The notes: generated by a model not told the origin, from the letters alone. A stretch of 64,000 nt of DNA from Streptomyces hawaiiensis (GCF_004803895.1 NZ_CP021978.1:6324001-6388000); one strand, 5' to 3'; positions 9,002-19,187 are shown, counted from the first letter of the stretch. Translations and numbers: made by a program.

Positions 9002-10684
9002 ATGACGCCGAACGCCGCCTCCGCCTCCTCCGGACCGAGCCGGAGAAGTTTCCTCGCCTCCACGGCGGTCGCCACCGCAGCCGTGGCCGGCGGGGTACCG
9101 CTGCTCGCCGCCTGCGGCGGGTCGGACAGCGGTTCGAAGGACGGCACCACGGCCGGCAAGAGCGCCAAGAAGCTGCTGCCGGCCTACGTCGCGAGCAACG
9201 TGGTCTCGCCGGACATCCCGTCCAAGAACGGCTCGGCCATGGGCTTCACCAGCAAGCTCAGCCTGGCCGACCTCAAGGGCTCGGTGCCGAAGAAGCTCGG
9301 CAAGGGCGGCTCCATCAAGATCATGTCGCCGTTCTGGGGCACGCCTCCGAAGGGTGACAACGCCTACTACAAGGCGATGAACGACCTGATCGGCGTCGAC
9401 ATCACCTGGCAGAACCAGGACGGCATGACCTACGACGAGAAACTCGGCGCGGTCCTCGCCTCCAGCGACCTGCCGGACGTCGTGGTCATCCCCAGCTGGA
9501 ACATGGGCGGCAAGATACCCAGCGCCATCATCAGCAAGTTCGCCGACCTCGGCCCCTACCTGTCCGGGGACGCGGTCAAGAAGTACCCGAACCTCGCGGC
9601 CATCCCGAGCGGTGCATGGCAGTACTCCATCTTCGGCGGCAAGCTGCGCGGCCTGCCCCAGCCCGCCCCCTCGGTCAACGGCATCGTGCCCTTCTACCGC
9701 AAGGACATCTTCGACAAGGAGGGCTACGAGCTCCCCAAGTCCCCGGACGAGTTCCTCGCCCTCGCCAAGGAGATCACCCGGTCCAAGTCCAAGGTGTGGG
9801 CCTGCGACGACATGAAGTGGTCCGCCTTCAACTTCTTCGGCGTGCTCTCCGGCAGCGAGAAGCCGCTCGGCTGGAACCTGGCCGACGGCAAGATGATCTA
9901 CCGGGTCGAGACCGAGGAGTACCTCGAAGCGCTGGAGTGGACGCGCAAGCTGTACACAGCGGGTGTGGTCCACCCCGACGCCAAGGCGGTCCAGGGCACG
10001 GCGGGCGACCGTTTCACCGCCGGCCAGGTGCTGATCTACAACAACAACATCTCGGACTGGTGGGGCAAGATGGCCGAGCAGGCGGGCCAGAACAACGACT
10101 TCCGGATCTCCGGCATGGACATCTTCGGCGCCGACGGCGGTGACCCCACCCTGTGGGCCGGCTCGCCCGCGGGCATCTTCGCCTTCGTCAGCAAGCGCGC
10201 CTCCAAGGCCGTCGTCGAGGACATCCTGGCCGCCGCCAACGTCACCGCCGCCCCGTACGGCACCAAGGAGTACATGCTCACCAACTACGGGGTGGAGGGC
10301 ACGCACTACACCGTCAAGGACGGGGTGCCCACCAAGAACGACAAGGGCAACCAGGAGGTCGTGAACGCCTACGTGATGCTCGCGAGCCCTGCCCCGACCA
10401 TCGCGCACCCGGATTTCCCGGACATCGCGAAGGAGCAGGTGGAGTGGCAGCAGCGGATGGGCGGCTTCACCAAGAAGTCCACCTTTTGGGGCATGCAGAT
10501 CACCGAGCCGACGCGCTACACCAACCTCTCCAACGACTTCGAGCAGCTGGAGGACGACGTCGTCCGCGGCCGCAAGAAGATCAGCGATGTGCAGCAGGCC
10601 GTCTCCGACTGGAAGAAGCAGGGCGGCGACAAGCTGCGGGACTGGTACCAGAAGCTGCACGACACCAACGGTTCCGCGCAGTGA
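9002..10684 (+). CDS. Tat-exported sugar-binding lipoprotein of a CUT1 ABC importer (LplA-like)
   Basis: 560 aa, in the large LplA/YtcQ size class of extracellular family-1 solute-binding proteins. The N-terminus has a twin-arginine motif (SRRSFLAS, Arg14-Arg15) and a lipobox LLAAC with Cys38, so the folded protein should be Tat-exported and lipid-anchored outside the membrane. It would capture oligosaccharides and hand them to the two permeases directly downstream. The neighbouring GH74, GH12, GH31, GH42 and GH95 genes point to xyloglucan oligosaccharides as ligand; this is inference. The ATG start has GAAGGG upstream. Regulated by the LacI-type operator at 8850-8863. Confidence 0.9.
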   Translation: MTPNAASASSGPSRRSFLASTAVATAAVAGGVPLLAACGGSDSGSKDGTTAGKSAKKLLPAYVASNVVSPDIPSKNGSAMGFTSKLSLADLKGSVPKKLGKGGSIKIMSPFWGTPPKGDNAYYKAMNDLIGVDITWQNQDGMTYDEKLGAVLASSDLPDVVVIPSWNMGGKIPSAIISKFADLGPYLSGDAVKKYPNLAAIPSGAWQYSIFGGKLRGLPQPAPSVNGIVPFYRKDIFDKEGYELPKSPDEFLALAKEITRSKSKVWACDDMKWSAFNFFGVLSGSEKPLGWNLADGKMIYRVETEEYLEALEWTRKLYTAGVVHPDAKAVQGTAGDRFTAGQVLIYNNNISDWWGKMAEQAGQNNDFRISGMDIFGADGGDPTLWAGSPAGIFAFVSKRASKAVVEDILAAANVTAAPYGTKEYMLTNYGVEGTHYTVKDGVPTKNDKGNQEVVNAYVMLASPAPTIAHPDFPDIAKEQVEWQQRMGGFTKKSTFWGMQITEPTRYTNLSNDFEQLEDDVVRGRKKISDVQQAVSDWKKQGGDKLRDWYQKLHDTNGSAQ

Positions 10685-10710
10685 CCCGGCGCTGAGGCAA
10701 GGAGAAATCC

Positions 10711-11748
10711 GTGTCCAACAGCACGGTGCCTCGCAGCAGGGCCGAGGCGGAGACCACCGAGACGGCTTCCCGGGCGGCGGACGCCACCGGGGAGCAGCCG
10801 GGGAAGAAGAAACTTTCCGGCAAGCTGAGCCTCAGGCTGCGGTTGCGCCGCGACCGCACGCTGATCCTGATGACCCTGCCGGCCGTCGCGCTGGTCCTGG
10901 TCTTCAACTACATACCGATCCTGGGCAATGTCGTCGCTTTCCAGGAGTACGACCCCTACGTCAGCTCCAACGGCTTCGTCGCGATGCTGGAGAGCCCCTG
11001 GGTGGGCGTCGAGCAGTTCGAGCGGATCTTCGCGGACTCGGCGTTCTGGGACGCCGTACGGAACACGCTCGTGCTGTTCGGCCTTCAGCTGGTGCTGTTC
11101 TTCCCCATCCCGATCGTGCTCGCGCTGCTCATCAACAGCGTGATCAGGCCGCGGATCCGGGCGGTGTCGCAGGCGATCCTCTACCTGCCGCACTTCTTCT
11201 CCTGGGTGCTGGTGATCACCGTCTTCCAGCAGATCTTCGGCGGAGCGGGCATCATCGCGCAGACCCTGCGCCAGCACGGCTACGAGGGCTTCGACCTCAT
11301 GACCGACCCCGGGATCTTCAAGTTCCTGGTGACGGCCGAGGGCGTCTGGAAGGACGCGGGCTGGGGCATCATCGTCTTCCTCGCCGCACTCGCCTCCGTG
11401 AGCCCCGACCTGTACGAGGCGGCGGCCATGGACGGGGCCGGGCGCTGGCGCCGGATGTGGCACGTCACGCTCCCCGCGCTGCGGCCCGTGATCGCCCTGC
11501 TGCTGGTGCTGCGGGTCGGTGACGCGCTCACCGTCGGCTTCGAGCAGATCCTGCTGCAACGCGACGCGGTCGGACCGGGGGCGGCGGAGGTTCTCGACAC
11601 CTATGTGTGGTGGAACGGCGTCCGCAACCAGGACTTCAGTTATGCGGCTGCGGCCGGACTGATCAAGGGCCTGGTGAGTGTGGCGCTCGTCCTCGCCGCG
11701 AACAAGGTGGCCCACTTCATGGGCGAGCAGGGGGTGTACAAGAAGTGA
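10711..11748 (+). CDS. CUT1 ABC sugar permease 1 (LplB-like)
   Basis: 345 aa with a charged N-terminal tail of about 50 residues and six predicted membrane helices. The EAA loop reads YEAAAMDGAGRWRRMWHVTLP (residues about 235-255), which contacts the ATPase. It forms the membrane channel with the next gene product and partners the LplA-like binding protein 26 bp upstream. It starts at GTG 10711 after AAGGAGAA. Its stop overlaps the next start (GTGA), so the two permeases are translationally coupled. No ATPase gene is present in the cluster, which is usual for Streptomyces CUT1 importers served by a shared MsiK ATPase. Confidence 0.93.
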   Translation: MSNSTVPRSRAEAETTETASRAADATGEQPGKKKLSGKLSLRLRLRRDRTLILMTLPAVALVLVFNYIPILGNVVAFQEYDPYVSSNGFVAMLESPWVGVEQFERIFADSAFWDAVRNTLVLFGLQLVLFFPIPIVLALLINSVIRPRIRAVSQAILYLPHFFSWVLVITVFQQIFGGAGIIAQTLRQHGYEGFDLMTDPGIFKFLVTAEGVWKDAGWGIIVFLAALASVSPDLYEAAAMDGAGRWRRMWHVTLPALRPVIALLLVLRVGDALTVGFEQILLQRDAVGPGAAEVLDTYVWWNGVRNQDFSYAAAAGLIKGLVSVALVLAANKVAHFMGEQGVYKK

Positions 11749-12695
11749 CCGCCGTCATCGACAAGGCCGCCCTCGACGAGGCGGCGCGCGAACCCCGCTG
11801 GTGGGAGGCTCCGCCGAGGCCCGTCTGGGAGGACGAGCCCGGCAAGGCCGGCCTCGCGGGCAAGGGCATCGTGCTGGCCGCCGCCTGCCTTGCGGTCCTG
11901 TTCCCGCTGTGGATCGTCATCGTCACCAGCCTGTCCTCGAAGCAGACCATCAACGCGGCCGGCGGGCTCGTGGTGATCCCGAAGGACATCACCTTCATCG
12001 CCTACCAGGAACTGCTGAGCGGCGGGCAGGTGACCCGGGCCGCCATCGTCAGTGTGTGCGTCACGCTGGCCGGCACGGTGTTCTCCATGACGGTGTCGGT
12101 GCTGGCCGCCTACGGCCTGTCCCGCAGCGGGTCGCTGGGTCACCGCTGGCTGCTGATGACGCTGCTCGCGACGATGTTCTTCGGGGCCGGGCTCATTCCG
12201 ACGTATCTGCTGGTGCAGTCCCTGGGCCTGACCGACACGTATCTCGCGCTGATCCTGCCGAGCGCGGTGAGCGTCTTCAACATCCTCGTGCTGCGCGCGT
12301 TCTTCATGGGCATCTCGCCGGAGCTCATCGACAGTGCGCGCATCGACGGGGCGGGAGACTGGCGGATCCTCTGGCAGATCGTCCTGCCGCTCTCGCGGGC
12401 CGTCATCGCGGTGATCACGCTGTTCTACGCGGTGGGGTACTGGAGTGCCTGGTTCAACGCGTCGATCTATCTCAGTGACCAGAGCATGATGCCGCTGCAG
12501 AACGTCATGATCCAGCTGGTGCAGAAGCAGGAAGCGCCGGTCGGGGTGAGTCAGGCGATCAAGACCGGGCAGATCTCCGCGCTCGCGATCCAGATGGCCG
12601 TGATGGTGATGGCGTTGCTGCCGGTGGCCGTGATTTCGCCGTTCGTCCAGAGGCATTTCAAGAAGGGCATGCTCACGGGGGCCGTGAAGGGCTGA
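11745..12695 (+). CDS. CUT1 ABC sugar permease 2 (YtcP/MalG-like)
   Basis: 316 aa with six predicted membrane helices and the EAA loop LIDSARIDGAGDWRILWQIV. Second half of the oligosaccharide channel. GTG at 11745 overlaps the previous stop by 4 bases; an open frame extends further upstream but homologous sequence begins only after this codon. The following gene (GH74) is 111 bp downstream on the same strand, and the gap carries a Streptomyces-type intergenic repeat. Confidence 0.92.
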   Translation: MTAVIDKAALDEAAREPRWWEAPPRPVWEDEPGKAGLAGKGIVLAAACLAVLFPLWIVIVTSLSSKQTINAAGGLVVIPKDITFIAYQELLSGGQVTRAAIVSVCVTLAGTVFSMTVSVLAAYGLSRSGSLGHRWLLMTLLATMFFGAGLIPTYLLVQSLGLTDTYLALILPSAVSVFNILVLRAFFMGISPELIDSARIDGAGDWRILWQIVLPLSRAVIAVITLFYAVGYWSAWFNASIYLSDQSMMPLQNVMIQLVQKQEAPVGVSQAIKTGQISALAIQMAVMVMALLPVAVISPFVQRHFKKGMLTGAVKG

Positions 12696-12728
12696 CCGTA
12701 GGGCCGTCCGTCGTTCGTCGTCCGCGGC

Positions 12729-12777
12729 TGCTTCGTGGCTTGCCGCGCAGCTCCCCGCGCCCCTGAGGGCACCCACT
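12729..12777. repeat. Streptomyces-type dispersed intergenic repeat, copy 1
   Basis: Read on the minus strand this segment contains GGGGCGCGGGGAGCTGCGCG followed by GCAAGCCACGAAG. The same word order recurs near 30770-30812 (GCGCGACAAGCCACGACG) and in altered form near 31779-31850. I know closely similar intergenic elements to be common in Streptomyces genomes. Noncoding. Confidence 0.5.
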
Positions 12778-12806
12778 TTCCCCTCTTGCAAGAACCGAGG
12801 TATGTC

Positions 12807-15017
12807 ATGAGCACGTTTCACCTCAGCAGACGTTCCGTGCTGGCCGGGACCGCTGCCGTCGCCGCGGTCGTCTCCCTTCCGGTCGCTCAGGGGCACGCCG
12901 GCGCCGTCACACCCGCGGCCGCCGCGAAGAGCGGATACCGCTGGCGCAACGCCGTCCAGGGCGGCACCGGATTCATCACCGGCGTGCTGTTCCACCCCTC
13001 CGTACGCGGGCTCGCCTACCTCCGTACCGACATCGGCGGTGCCTACCGCTGGGACGACCGGACCGACCGGTGGACCCCGCTGACCGACCACATCGGCTGG
13101 GACGACTGGAACCTGCTCGGCGTCGAGGCCATGGCCGTCGACCCGGCCCATCCGAACCGGCTGTACCTCTCCCTGGGCACGTACGCGCAGTCCTGGGCCG
13201 GCAACGGGGCCGTGCTGCGGTCCGAGGACCGGGGTGCCACCTGGAAGCGCACCGACCTGACCGTCAAGCTCGGGGCCAACGAGGACGGGCGCGGATGCGG
13301 TGAGCGGCTGCTGGTCGATCCCCGGGACAGCGACACGCTGTGGCTCGGCACCCGGCACGACGGGCTGCTCAAGTCCACCGACCGGGGTGCGACGTTCAAG
13401 GCCGTGAGCTTCCCGGCCGCGCCCAGCGCCACGGGCCAGGGCGTCACCCTCCTCGTCGCGGCGGGCCGTACGGTCTACGCCGGCTGGGGCGACTCCGACG
13501 GCACGGCCGGCCGGCCCAACCTGTACCGCACCGCCGACGGCACGACCTGGGAGGCCGTCCCCGGGCAGCCCACCGGCACCGCCGCCCGGGTGCCGATCCG
13601 GGCCGCGTACGACAAGCACACGCGCGAGCTGTACGTCACGTACGCCAACGCCCCCGGCCCCAACGGGCAGTCCGACGGCAGCGTGCACAAGCTGCACACG
13701 ACGAACGGGAAATGGACCGAGGTCACGCCGGTGAAGCCCGGCGGGCCGACCGATGACGGCGGGACCGACTCCTTCGGTTACGGCGGTGTCGCCGTGGACG
13801 CCCGTCGCCCCGGGACCGTCGTCGTCTCCACCAACAACCGCTGGTCGCTGATCGACACCCTGTACCGCACCACCGACGGCGGTCGCACCTGGAAGTCCCT
13901 GAAGGACAAGGCCGTCCTCGACGTCTCCGAGACGCCCTACCTCACCTTCGGCGCCGACGAGCCCAAGTTCGGCTGGTGGATCCAGGCCGTCGGGCTCGAC
14001 CCGTACGACTCCCGGCACGTCGTCTACGGCACCGGCGCGACCCTCTACGGCACCCGCGACCTCAAGTGCTGGGCCCCGCAGATCCGCGGTGTGGAGGAGG
14101 CGTCCATACGGCAGCTGATCTCGCCCCCGACCGGTCAGGCGCACCTGCTCAGCGGCTCCGGGGACATCGGCGTGATGTACCACGAGCGGCTCACGGCGTC
14201 CCCGTCGCGCGGCATGGCGTCGAACCCGGTGTTCGGCACGGCGACGGGCCTGTCGCTGGCCGCGGCCAAGCCGTCGTACGTCGTGCGGGCCGGGTGGGGC
14301 GACCACGGCAACGGCGCCTGGTCGAACGACGGCGGCAAGACCTGGGCACCTTTCAAGGCCCAGCCGGACGTCGCCAAGTCCGCGCCGGGGCCGATCGCCG
14401 CCAACGCCGACGGCAGCGTGCTGCTGTGGTCCTTCGGCACGGCCAACCCCGGCTACCGCTCGGCCGACAACGGCGGCACCTGGTCCGAGGTCGCCACCTT
14501 CCCCAAGGGCGCCACGCCGCTCGCCGACCCGGTCGACCCGACCCGCTTCTACGCCTTCGACACCACCACCGGCACGCTCCACGCCAGCACCGACGGCGGC
14601 CGGAACTTCACCGCGCGGGCCACCGGCCTGAACTCGGGCGACACCGAGTTCCAGCTGACCGCCGCCCCTGGGCGCTCCGGCGACCTCTGGCTGAGCCTCA
14701 AGTGGAACGGGCTGTACCGCTCGACCGACGGCGGCGCGACCTTCACCAAGGTCGCCAGCTGCTGGGCCTCGTACACCCTCGGCTTCGGCAAGGCCGCCGA
14801 GGGCGCCTCCTACCCGGCGATCTACATGGTCGGCTCCACCGAGACCATCACCGCCGTGTACCGCTCGGACGACGAGGCGAAGACCTGGACGCGGATCAAC
14901 GACGACCGGCGCCAATGGGGCTGGATCGGCGCCGCCGTCACCGGCGACCCGCGCGTCTACGGCCGCGTGTACATCGCCACCAACGGACGCGGCGTGCAGT
15001 ACGGGGAGCCCGCCTGA
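12807..15017 (+). CDS. Secreted GH74 xyloglucanase
   Basis: 736 aa. A Tat signal peptide (SRRSVLAGTAAV) is cleaved near AAAAK. The mature part is a two-domain GH74 propeller. It opens with RTDIGGAYRW, the family signature that carries a catalytic Asp, and has at least seven Asp-box/BNR repeats such as SEDRGATWK, STDRGATFK, TTDGGRTWK, SNDGGKTWA and STDGGATF. It ends with RGVQYGEPA, with no CBM2 or other binding module although many Streptomyces GH74 enzymes have one. GH74 cleaves the beta-1,4-glucan backbone of xyloglucan outside the cell. The start is ATG 12807 after CGAGG; an upstream in-frame ATG lacks a ribosome site. The 3' end overlaps the next start by one base (TGATG), so it is in an operon with the GH42 gene. 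Confidence 0.93.
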   Translation: MSTFHLSRRSVLAGTAAVAAVVSLPVAQGHAGAVTPAAAAKSGYRWRNAVQGGTGFITGVLFHPSVRGLAYLRTDIGGAYRWDDRTDRWTPLTDHIGWDDWNLLGVEAMAVDPAHPNRLYLSLGTYAQSWAGNGAVLRSEDRGATWKRTDLTVKLGANEDGRGCGERLLVDPRDSDTLWLGTRHDGLLKSTDRGATFKAVSFPAAPSATGQGVTLLVAAGRTVYAGWGDSDGTAGRPNLYRTADGTTWEAVPGQPTGTAARVPIRAAYDKHTRELYVTYANAPGPNGQSDGSVHKLHTTNGKWTEVTPVKPGGPTDDGGTDSFGYGGVAVDARRPGTVVVSTNNRWSLIDTLYRTTDGGRTWKSLKDKAVLDVSETPYLTFGADEPKFGWWIQAVGLDPYDSRHVVYGTGATLYGTRDLKCWAPQIRGVEEASIRQLISPPTGQAHLLSGSGDIGVMYHERLTASPSRGMASNPVFGTATGLSLAAAKPSYVVRAGWGDHGNGAWSNDGGKTWAPFKAQPDVAKSAPGPIAANADGSVLLWSFGTANPGYRSADNGGTWSEVATFPKGATPLADPVDPTRFYAFDTTTGTLHASTDGGRNFTARATGLNSGDTEFQLTAAPGRSGDLWLSLKWNGLYRSTDGGATFTKVASCWASYTLGFGKAAEGASYPAIYMVGSTETITAVYRSDDEAKTWTRINDDRRQWGWIGAAVTGDPRVYGRVYIATNGRGVQYGEPA

Positions 15018-16999
15018 TGCCCGAGAGGAATCGGCCCGGCCTGAGCGACGCCACCCGGGGCCGTCTCCTCTTCGGCGGCGACTACAACCCGGAGCAGTGG
15101 CCCGAGGAGACCTGGCACGAGGACGTCCGGCTGATGAAGGCCGCCGGCGTCAACTCGGTCACCCTCGGCGTCTTCTCCTGGTCGACGCTCGAACCGGAGC
15201 CGGGAGCACGGGAGTTCGGCTGGCTGGACACACTGATGGACCTGATGCACGACAGCGGCATCGGCGTCGTCCTCGCCACGCCCACCTCCTCGCCCCCGCC
15301 CTGGATGGGCCGGCTGCACCCCGACACCCTGCCCGTCACCGAGGACGGCCGCACCGAGTGGTGGGGCGGCCGGCAGCACTTCTCGCACTCCAGCGCCACC
15401 TACCGGCGCTATGCCGCCGCCATCACCGAGGACCTGGCCGCCCGCTACGGCGGCCACCCGGCCCTGACGATGTGGCACATCAACAACGAATACTGCACCT
15501 TCGACCACGGCGACGAGGCCGCAGCCGCCTTCCGACGGTGGCTGCGCGAGAAGTACGGCACGCTCGACGCCCTCAACGAGGCCTGGGGCACCGCCTTCTG
15601 GAGCCAGGGCTACGACACCTGGGACGGCATCCTGCCGCCCCGCCTGCCGCACTACATGCGCAACCCCGGCCAGGTCCTGGACTTCCGCCGCTTCACCTCC
15701 GACATGCTCCTGGAGTGTTACACCGCCGAGCGGGACATCGTCCGCCGGCACACCCCGCACCTGCCGGTCACCAGCAACTTCATGCCGCTGTGGTTCGGGC
15801 AGGACGCGTGGCGCTGGGCGCAGGAGGAGGACGTCGTCTCCGTCGACCTCTACCCCGACCCGCGCGACCCCCTCGGCGCGCAGAACGGCGCCCTGGTCCA
15901 GGACATGACCCGCTCCCAGGCGCGCGGGCCCTGGATGCTGATGGAACAGGCGGCCGGGCCGGTCAACTGGCGGGGCGTGAACCACCCCAAGCCGCGCGGC
16001 CTCAACCGGCTGTGGTCCCTCCAGGCGGTGGCCCGGGGAGCCGACGCCGTCTGCTACTTCCAGTGGCGGCAGTCGCGGCAGGGCGCGGAGAAGTTCCACT
16101 CCGGCATGGTCAGCCACGCGGGGGAGGAGGGCCGGACGTACCAGGAGGTCAAGCGGCTCGGCGCCGACCTGGAGCGGATCGCGCCCGAGGTGAGCGGCCG
16201 GCACATCACCGCGAACGTCGCCGTCCTGCACGACTGGCACGCCTGGTGGGCCGGCGCCCAGGACGGCCGCCTGTCCAGTCAGGTGGAGTACCCGGACGTG
16301 CTGCGCGCCTGGCACCGCGCCCTGTGGCAGGCGCACCTCACCACCGACTTCGCCCACCCCGAGCACGACCTGACGTCGTACTCGCTGGTCGTCGTGCCCC
16401 AGCTGTACGCCCTCACCGACGCGGCGATCGACAATCTCCTCGCCTACGTACGGCAGGGCGGCACCCTAGTCTGCGGGTTCCAGACCGGCGTCGCCGACCA
16501 GGACGACCGTGTGCGCCCCGGCGGCATGGACGCCCGGCTGCGCGACCTGTTCGGCATCCGCACGCTGCACGAGTGGTGGCCGCTGGACGCGGGGGAGACC
16601 GTCGCCTGTGAGGGCTTCCGGGGCACACTGTGGTCCGAGGAGCTGGAGGGAGACGGCACCGCCGAGGAGACCGTCCCGTACAAGGGCGGCGAACTCGACG
16701 GACTGCCCGCCGTCCTGCGCAAGGGCCGGGCCTGGTACGTCTCCACGCTTCCGGAGCCCGAGGCGCTGCGCGGCCTGCTGGCCTCGATCGCCGGGGGCGT
16801 GGACGTCCGGCCGGTGCTCGACGGCCTCCCCGAACAGGTCGAGGCCGTGCGCCGGGGCGAGGTGCTGTTCGTGCTCAACCACGGCCGGGAGCCGGTGACC
16901 GTCGAGGTGCCCGGCACCCACCGCGACCTGCTGACCGGGGCGGACGTCACCGACCGGGTCACCCTCGGCCGCTACGAGGCGGCGGTGCTCCGGCCATGA
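15017..16999 (+). CDS. GH42 beta-galactosidase
   Basis: 660 aa. The N-terminal (beta/alpha)8 barrel has YNPEQWPEETWHEDV at its start, the acid/base Glu158 in WHINNEYC and the nucleophile Glu310 in LMEQAAG. The trimerisation domain (from about residue 395) and the beta C-terminal domain follow, the standard GH42 order. No signal peptide, so cytoplasmic. In this cluster it would remove the beta-1,2-galactose that decorates xylose in xyloglucan oligosaccharides; beta-galactosidase activity is the family norm, the exact linkage is inferred. Coupled to GH74 upstream (TGATG) and to GH95 downstream (ATGA). Confidence 0.92.
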   Translation: MPERNRPGLSDATRGRLLFGGDYNPEQWPEETWHEDVRLMKAAGVNSVTLGVFSWSTLEPEPGAREFGWLDTLMDLMHDSGIGVVLATPTSSPPPWMGRLHPDTLPVTEDGRTEWWGGRQHFSHSSATYRRYAAAITEDLAARYGGHPALTMWHINNEYCTFDHGDEAAAAFRRWLREKYGTLDALNEAWGTAFWSQGYDTWDGILPPRLPHYMRNPGQVLDFRRFTSDMLLECYTAERDIVRRHTPHLPVTSNFMPLWFGQDAWRWAQEEDVVSVDLYPDPRDPLGAQNGALVQDMTRSQARGPWMLMEQAAGPVNWRGVNHPKPRGLNRLWSLQAVARGADAVCYFQWRQSRQGAEKFHSGMVSHAGEEGRTYQEVKRLGADLERIAPEVSGRHITANVAVLHDWHAWWAGAQDGRLSSQVEYPDVLRAWHRALWQAHLTTDFAHPEHDLTSYSLVVVPQLYALTDAAIDNLLAYVRQGGTLVCGFQTGVADQDDRVRPGGMDARLRDLFGIRTLHEWWPLDAGETVACEGFRGTLWSEELEGDGTAEETVPYKGGELDGLPAVLRKGRAWYVSTLPEPEALRGLLASIAGGVDVRPVLDGLPEQVEAVRRGEVLFVLNHGREPVTVEVPGTHRDLLTGADVTDRVTLGRYEAAVLRP

Positions 17000-19185
17000 C
17001 CGCCTCCGCTCCCGTCCACGGCACCTGGGAGCCGCACCCGGCCGCCCGCTGGGAGGACGCCTTCCTCAGCGGCAACGGCCGGCACGGCGCCCTGGTGTTC
17101 GGTGATCCGCACGCCGAGCGGGTCGTCGTCACGCACCACACCCTGGTGCGGCCCAACGGCCGGGACCCCCGCCCCCCGCAGCTCGCCGGCGACCTGGCCG
17201 CGCTCCAGGACCGCCTCCTGGCGGGGGACACCGGAGCCGCCGAGGATTTCACGGACGGCCGCCCGCACCAGTGGGTGCAGCCCTTCCACCCCGCCTTCCA
17301 GGTCCGGCTGAACCGGCCCGCCGACGCCGGTCACGACTATCGCCGTGACGTCGACTTCACCACCGGCGTGGTCAGTGCGGCCTGTGCCGGCTGGACCGGC
17401 CGGGTCTTCGTCTCCCGCGCCGACGACGTGATCGTCCAGCACGTCGGCGGACCGGGCCTCACCCTCGACGTCGACCTGGACCCCCGGCTGCCCGGCGCTC
17501 CCGCCGGACTGGGCATCGGCCACGGAGCCGTCCTCACCCCCGAGGGCGCCCTGCTCAGCCTGCGCGCCCGCTACCCGGACAGCGACCGGGCCTGCACCGG
17601 CGTCACCCAAGTCACCGTCACCGGCGGCACGACCACCCTCGTGCCCCCGGGCGTGCACATCGAGGGCGCCCGGTCCGTGCTGCTCCTCACCCGGGTGCAC
17701 CGGCACACCGGCGAACTCGACGTGGTCGCCGAGGGCCGTGCCCTGCGCGACCTGCCGACCGAGTTCGACGAGCTCCTCGACCGCCACCTCGCGCTCCACC
17801 GCACCGCCTACGACCGCGTCACCCTCGACCTCGCCGCCGACCCCGCCGAACGGGCCCTGCCGGGCTCGGAGCTGCTCAAGCAGCCCCGCAGCGCCGCCCT
17901 GCTGGAACGCCTCTTCGCGGCCGGGCGCTACCACCTGCTCTGCGCGAGCGGCCTCTTCCCGCCCCGCCTGACCGGACTGTGGACCGGCGACTGGAACACC
18001 GCCTGGTCGGGCGCGTTCACCAACGACGCCAACCTCAACCTCCAGACCGCCTCGGCTGCTGCCGCCGCCCTCCCCGAGGTCACCGAAGCCCACGCGAACC
18101 TGATCCGGCGACAGCTTCCCGACTGGCGCGACAACGCCCGCGCGATCTTCGGAGCCCGGGGCGTCGTCGCCCCCGCCCACACCGACGGCGAGTCCGGCCA
18201 CTCCTACCACTACAACCGTGAGTACCCGCTGCACCTGTGGACCGCCGGCGCCGACTGGCTGCTCAAGCCGCTCGTCGACCACGACGAGACCCACGGCACC
18301 CGCGACCCGCGCACCGCCGCCGCACTCGCCGAAGTCGCCCTGTTCTACGAGGACTTCCTCACCAGGACGGACGAGAACGGCGACCTCGTCGTCGTCCCCT
18401 CCTACTCACCCGAGAACCGGCCCGCCAACGCGAGCTGGGGCACCCTCAACGCGGCCATGGACCTCTCCGCGGCCCGCCACGCCCTGCGCACGGCCGCCGC
18501 CTACCACCCGGGCCCCGACGCGGACCGCTGGAACGCCCTCGCCGACCGGCTCCCGCCGCACCGGATCAACGAGGACGGAGCCCTGGCCGAATGGGCGTGG
18601 CCCGGCCTCACCGACTCCTACGACCACCGGCACCTCAGCCACCTCTACGGCGTCTGGCCGCTCGACGAGATCACCCCCTACGACACCCCCGAACTCGCCG
18701 CCGCCGCACACCGCGCCCTCGAACTGCGCGGCGCCGAGAACGACTCCGCGCACGGCCATCTGCACCACGCCCTCATCGCGGCCCGGCTCCGGGACGCGGG
18801 CCGCGTCGCCCACGCCCTCGGCCAGGTCCTGGACGGCGACTTCTTCCACGCCTCCCTGATGAGCGCCCACTACCCCGGCCGTGACGTCTACAACGCCGAC
18901 GCCGCGCACACCCTGCCCGCCGTGCTGATCGAGATGCTCGTCCAGTCGACCCCCGACCGGCTGGTCCTGCTGCCCGCGCCGCCGGCGGCGTACCCCGAAG
19001 GTGCCCTGCGCGGGGTGCGCACCCGGTTCGGGGCCGAGCTCGACCTCACCTGGACGCGGGACGGCGCCCGCGCCGTCATCCGGCCCGGCCGCACCCACCG
19101 CGTCGAACTGCGGACTTCCTCCGGCGCAGAATCCCTCCACCTCGTCGCCGGAGAAGACCACGTCCTCGCCCTGAGGGCGTGGTAG
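16996..19185 (+). CDS. GH95-like alpha-L-fucosidase
   Basis: 729 aa. The N-terminal beta domain begins WEDAFLSGNGRHGALVFG. An (alpha/alpha)6 barrel follows with GLWTGDWNTAWSGAFTND, the ANLNLQ asparagine pair expected in the GH95 active site, YNREYPLHLWTAGADWLLKP and PSYSPENRPA. GH95 inverting enzymes remove alpha-1,2-linked L-fucose (some remove L-galactose), which caps galactose in fucosylated xyloglucan. No signal peptide. It would act before the GH42 enzyme on imported oligosaccharides. ATG 16996 overlaps the GH42 stop (ATGA). Family assignment is good; fucose versus L-galactose is open. Confidence 0.85.
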   Translation: MTASAPVHGTWEPHPAARWEDAFLSGNGRHGALVFGDPHAERVVVTHHTLVRPNGRDPRPPQLAGDLAALQDRLLAGDTGAAEDFTDGRPHQWVQPFHPAFQVRLNRPADAGHDYRRDVDFTTGVVSAACAGWTGRVFVSRADDVIVQHVGGPGLTLDVDLDPRLPGAPAGLGIGHGAVLTPEGALLSLRARYPDSDRACTGVTQVTVTGGTTTLVPPGVHIEGARSVLLLTRVHRHTGELDVVAEGRALRDLPTEFDELLDRHLALHRTAYDRVTLDLAADPAERALPGSELLKQPRSAALLERLFAAGRYHLLCASGLFPPRLTGLWTGDWNTAWSGAFTNDANLNLQTASAAAAALPEVTEAHANLIRRQLPDWRDNARAIFGARGVVAPAHTDGESGHSYHYNREYPLHLWTAGADWLLKPLVDHDETHGTRDPRTAAALAEVALFYEDFLTRTDENGDLVVVPSYSPENRPANASWGTLNAAMDLSAARHALRTAAAYHPGPDADRWNALADRLPPHRINEDGALAEWAWPGLTDSYDHRHLSHLYGVWPLDEITPYDTPELAAAAHRALELRGAENDSAHGHLHHALIAARLRDAGRVAHALGQVLDGDFFHASLMSAHYPGRDVYNADAAHTLPAVLIEMLVQSTPDRLVLLPAPPAAYPEGALRGVRTRFGAELDLTWTRDGARAVIRPGRTHRVELRTSSGAESLHLVAGEDHVLALRAW

Positions 19186-19187
19186 TT

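Noticed and set aside
11640..14915. 1091-aa minus-strand open frame over permease 2 and GH74
   Set aside because: Shadow frame; composition is Arg/His/Gly/Val without domain pattern, while the plus-strand genes show catalytic motifs.
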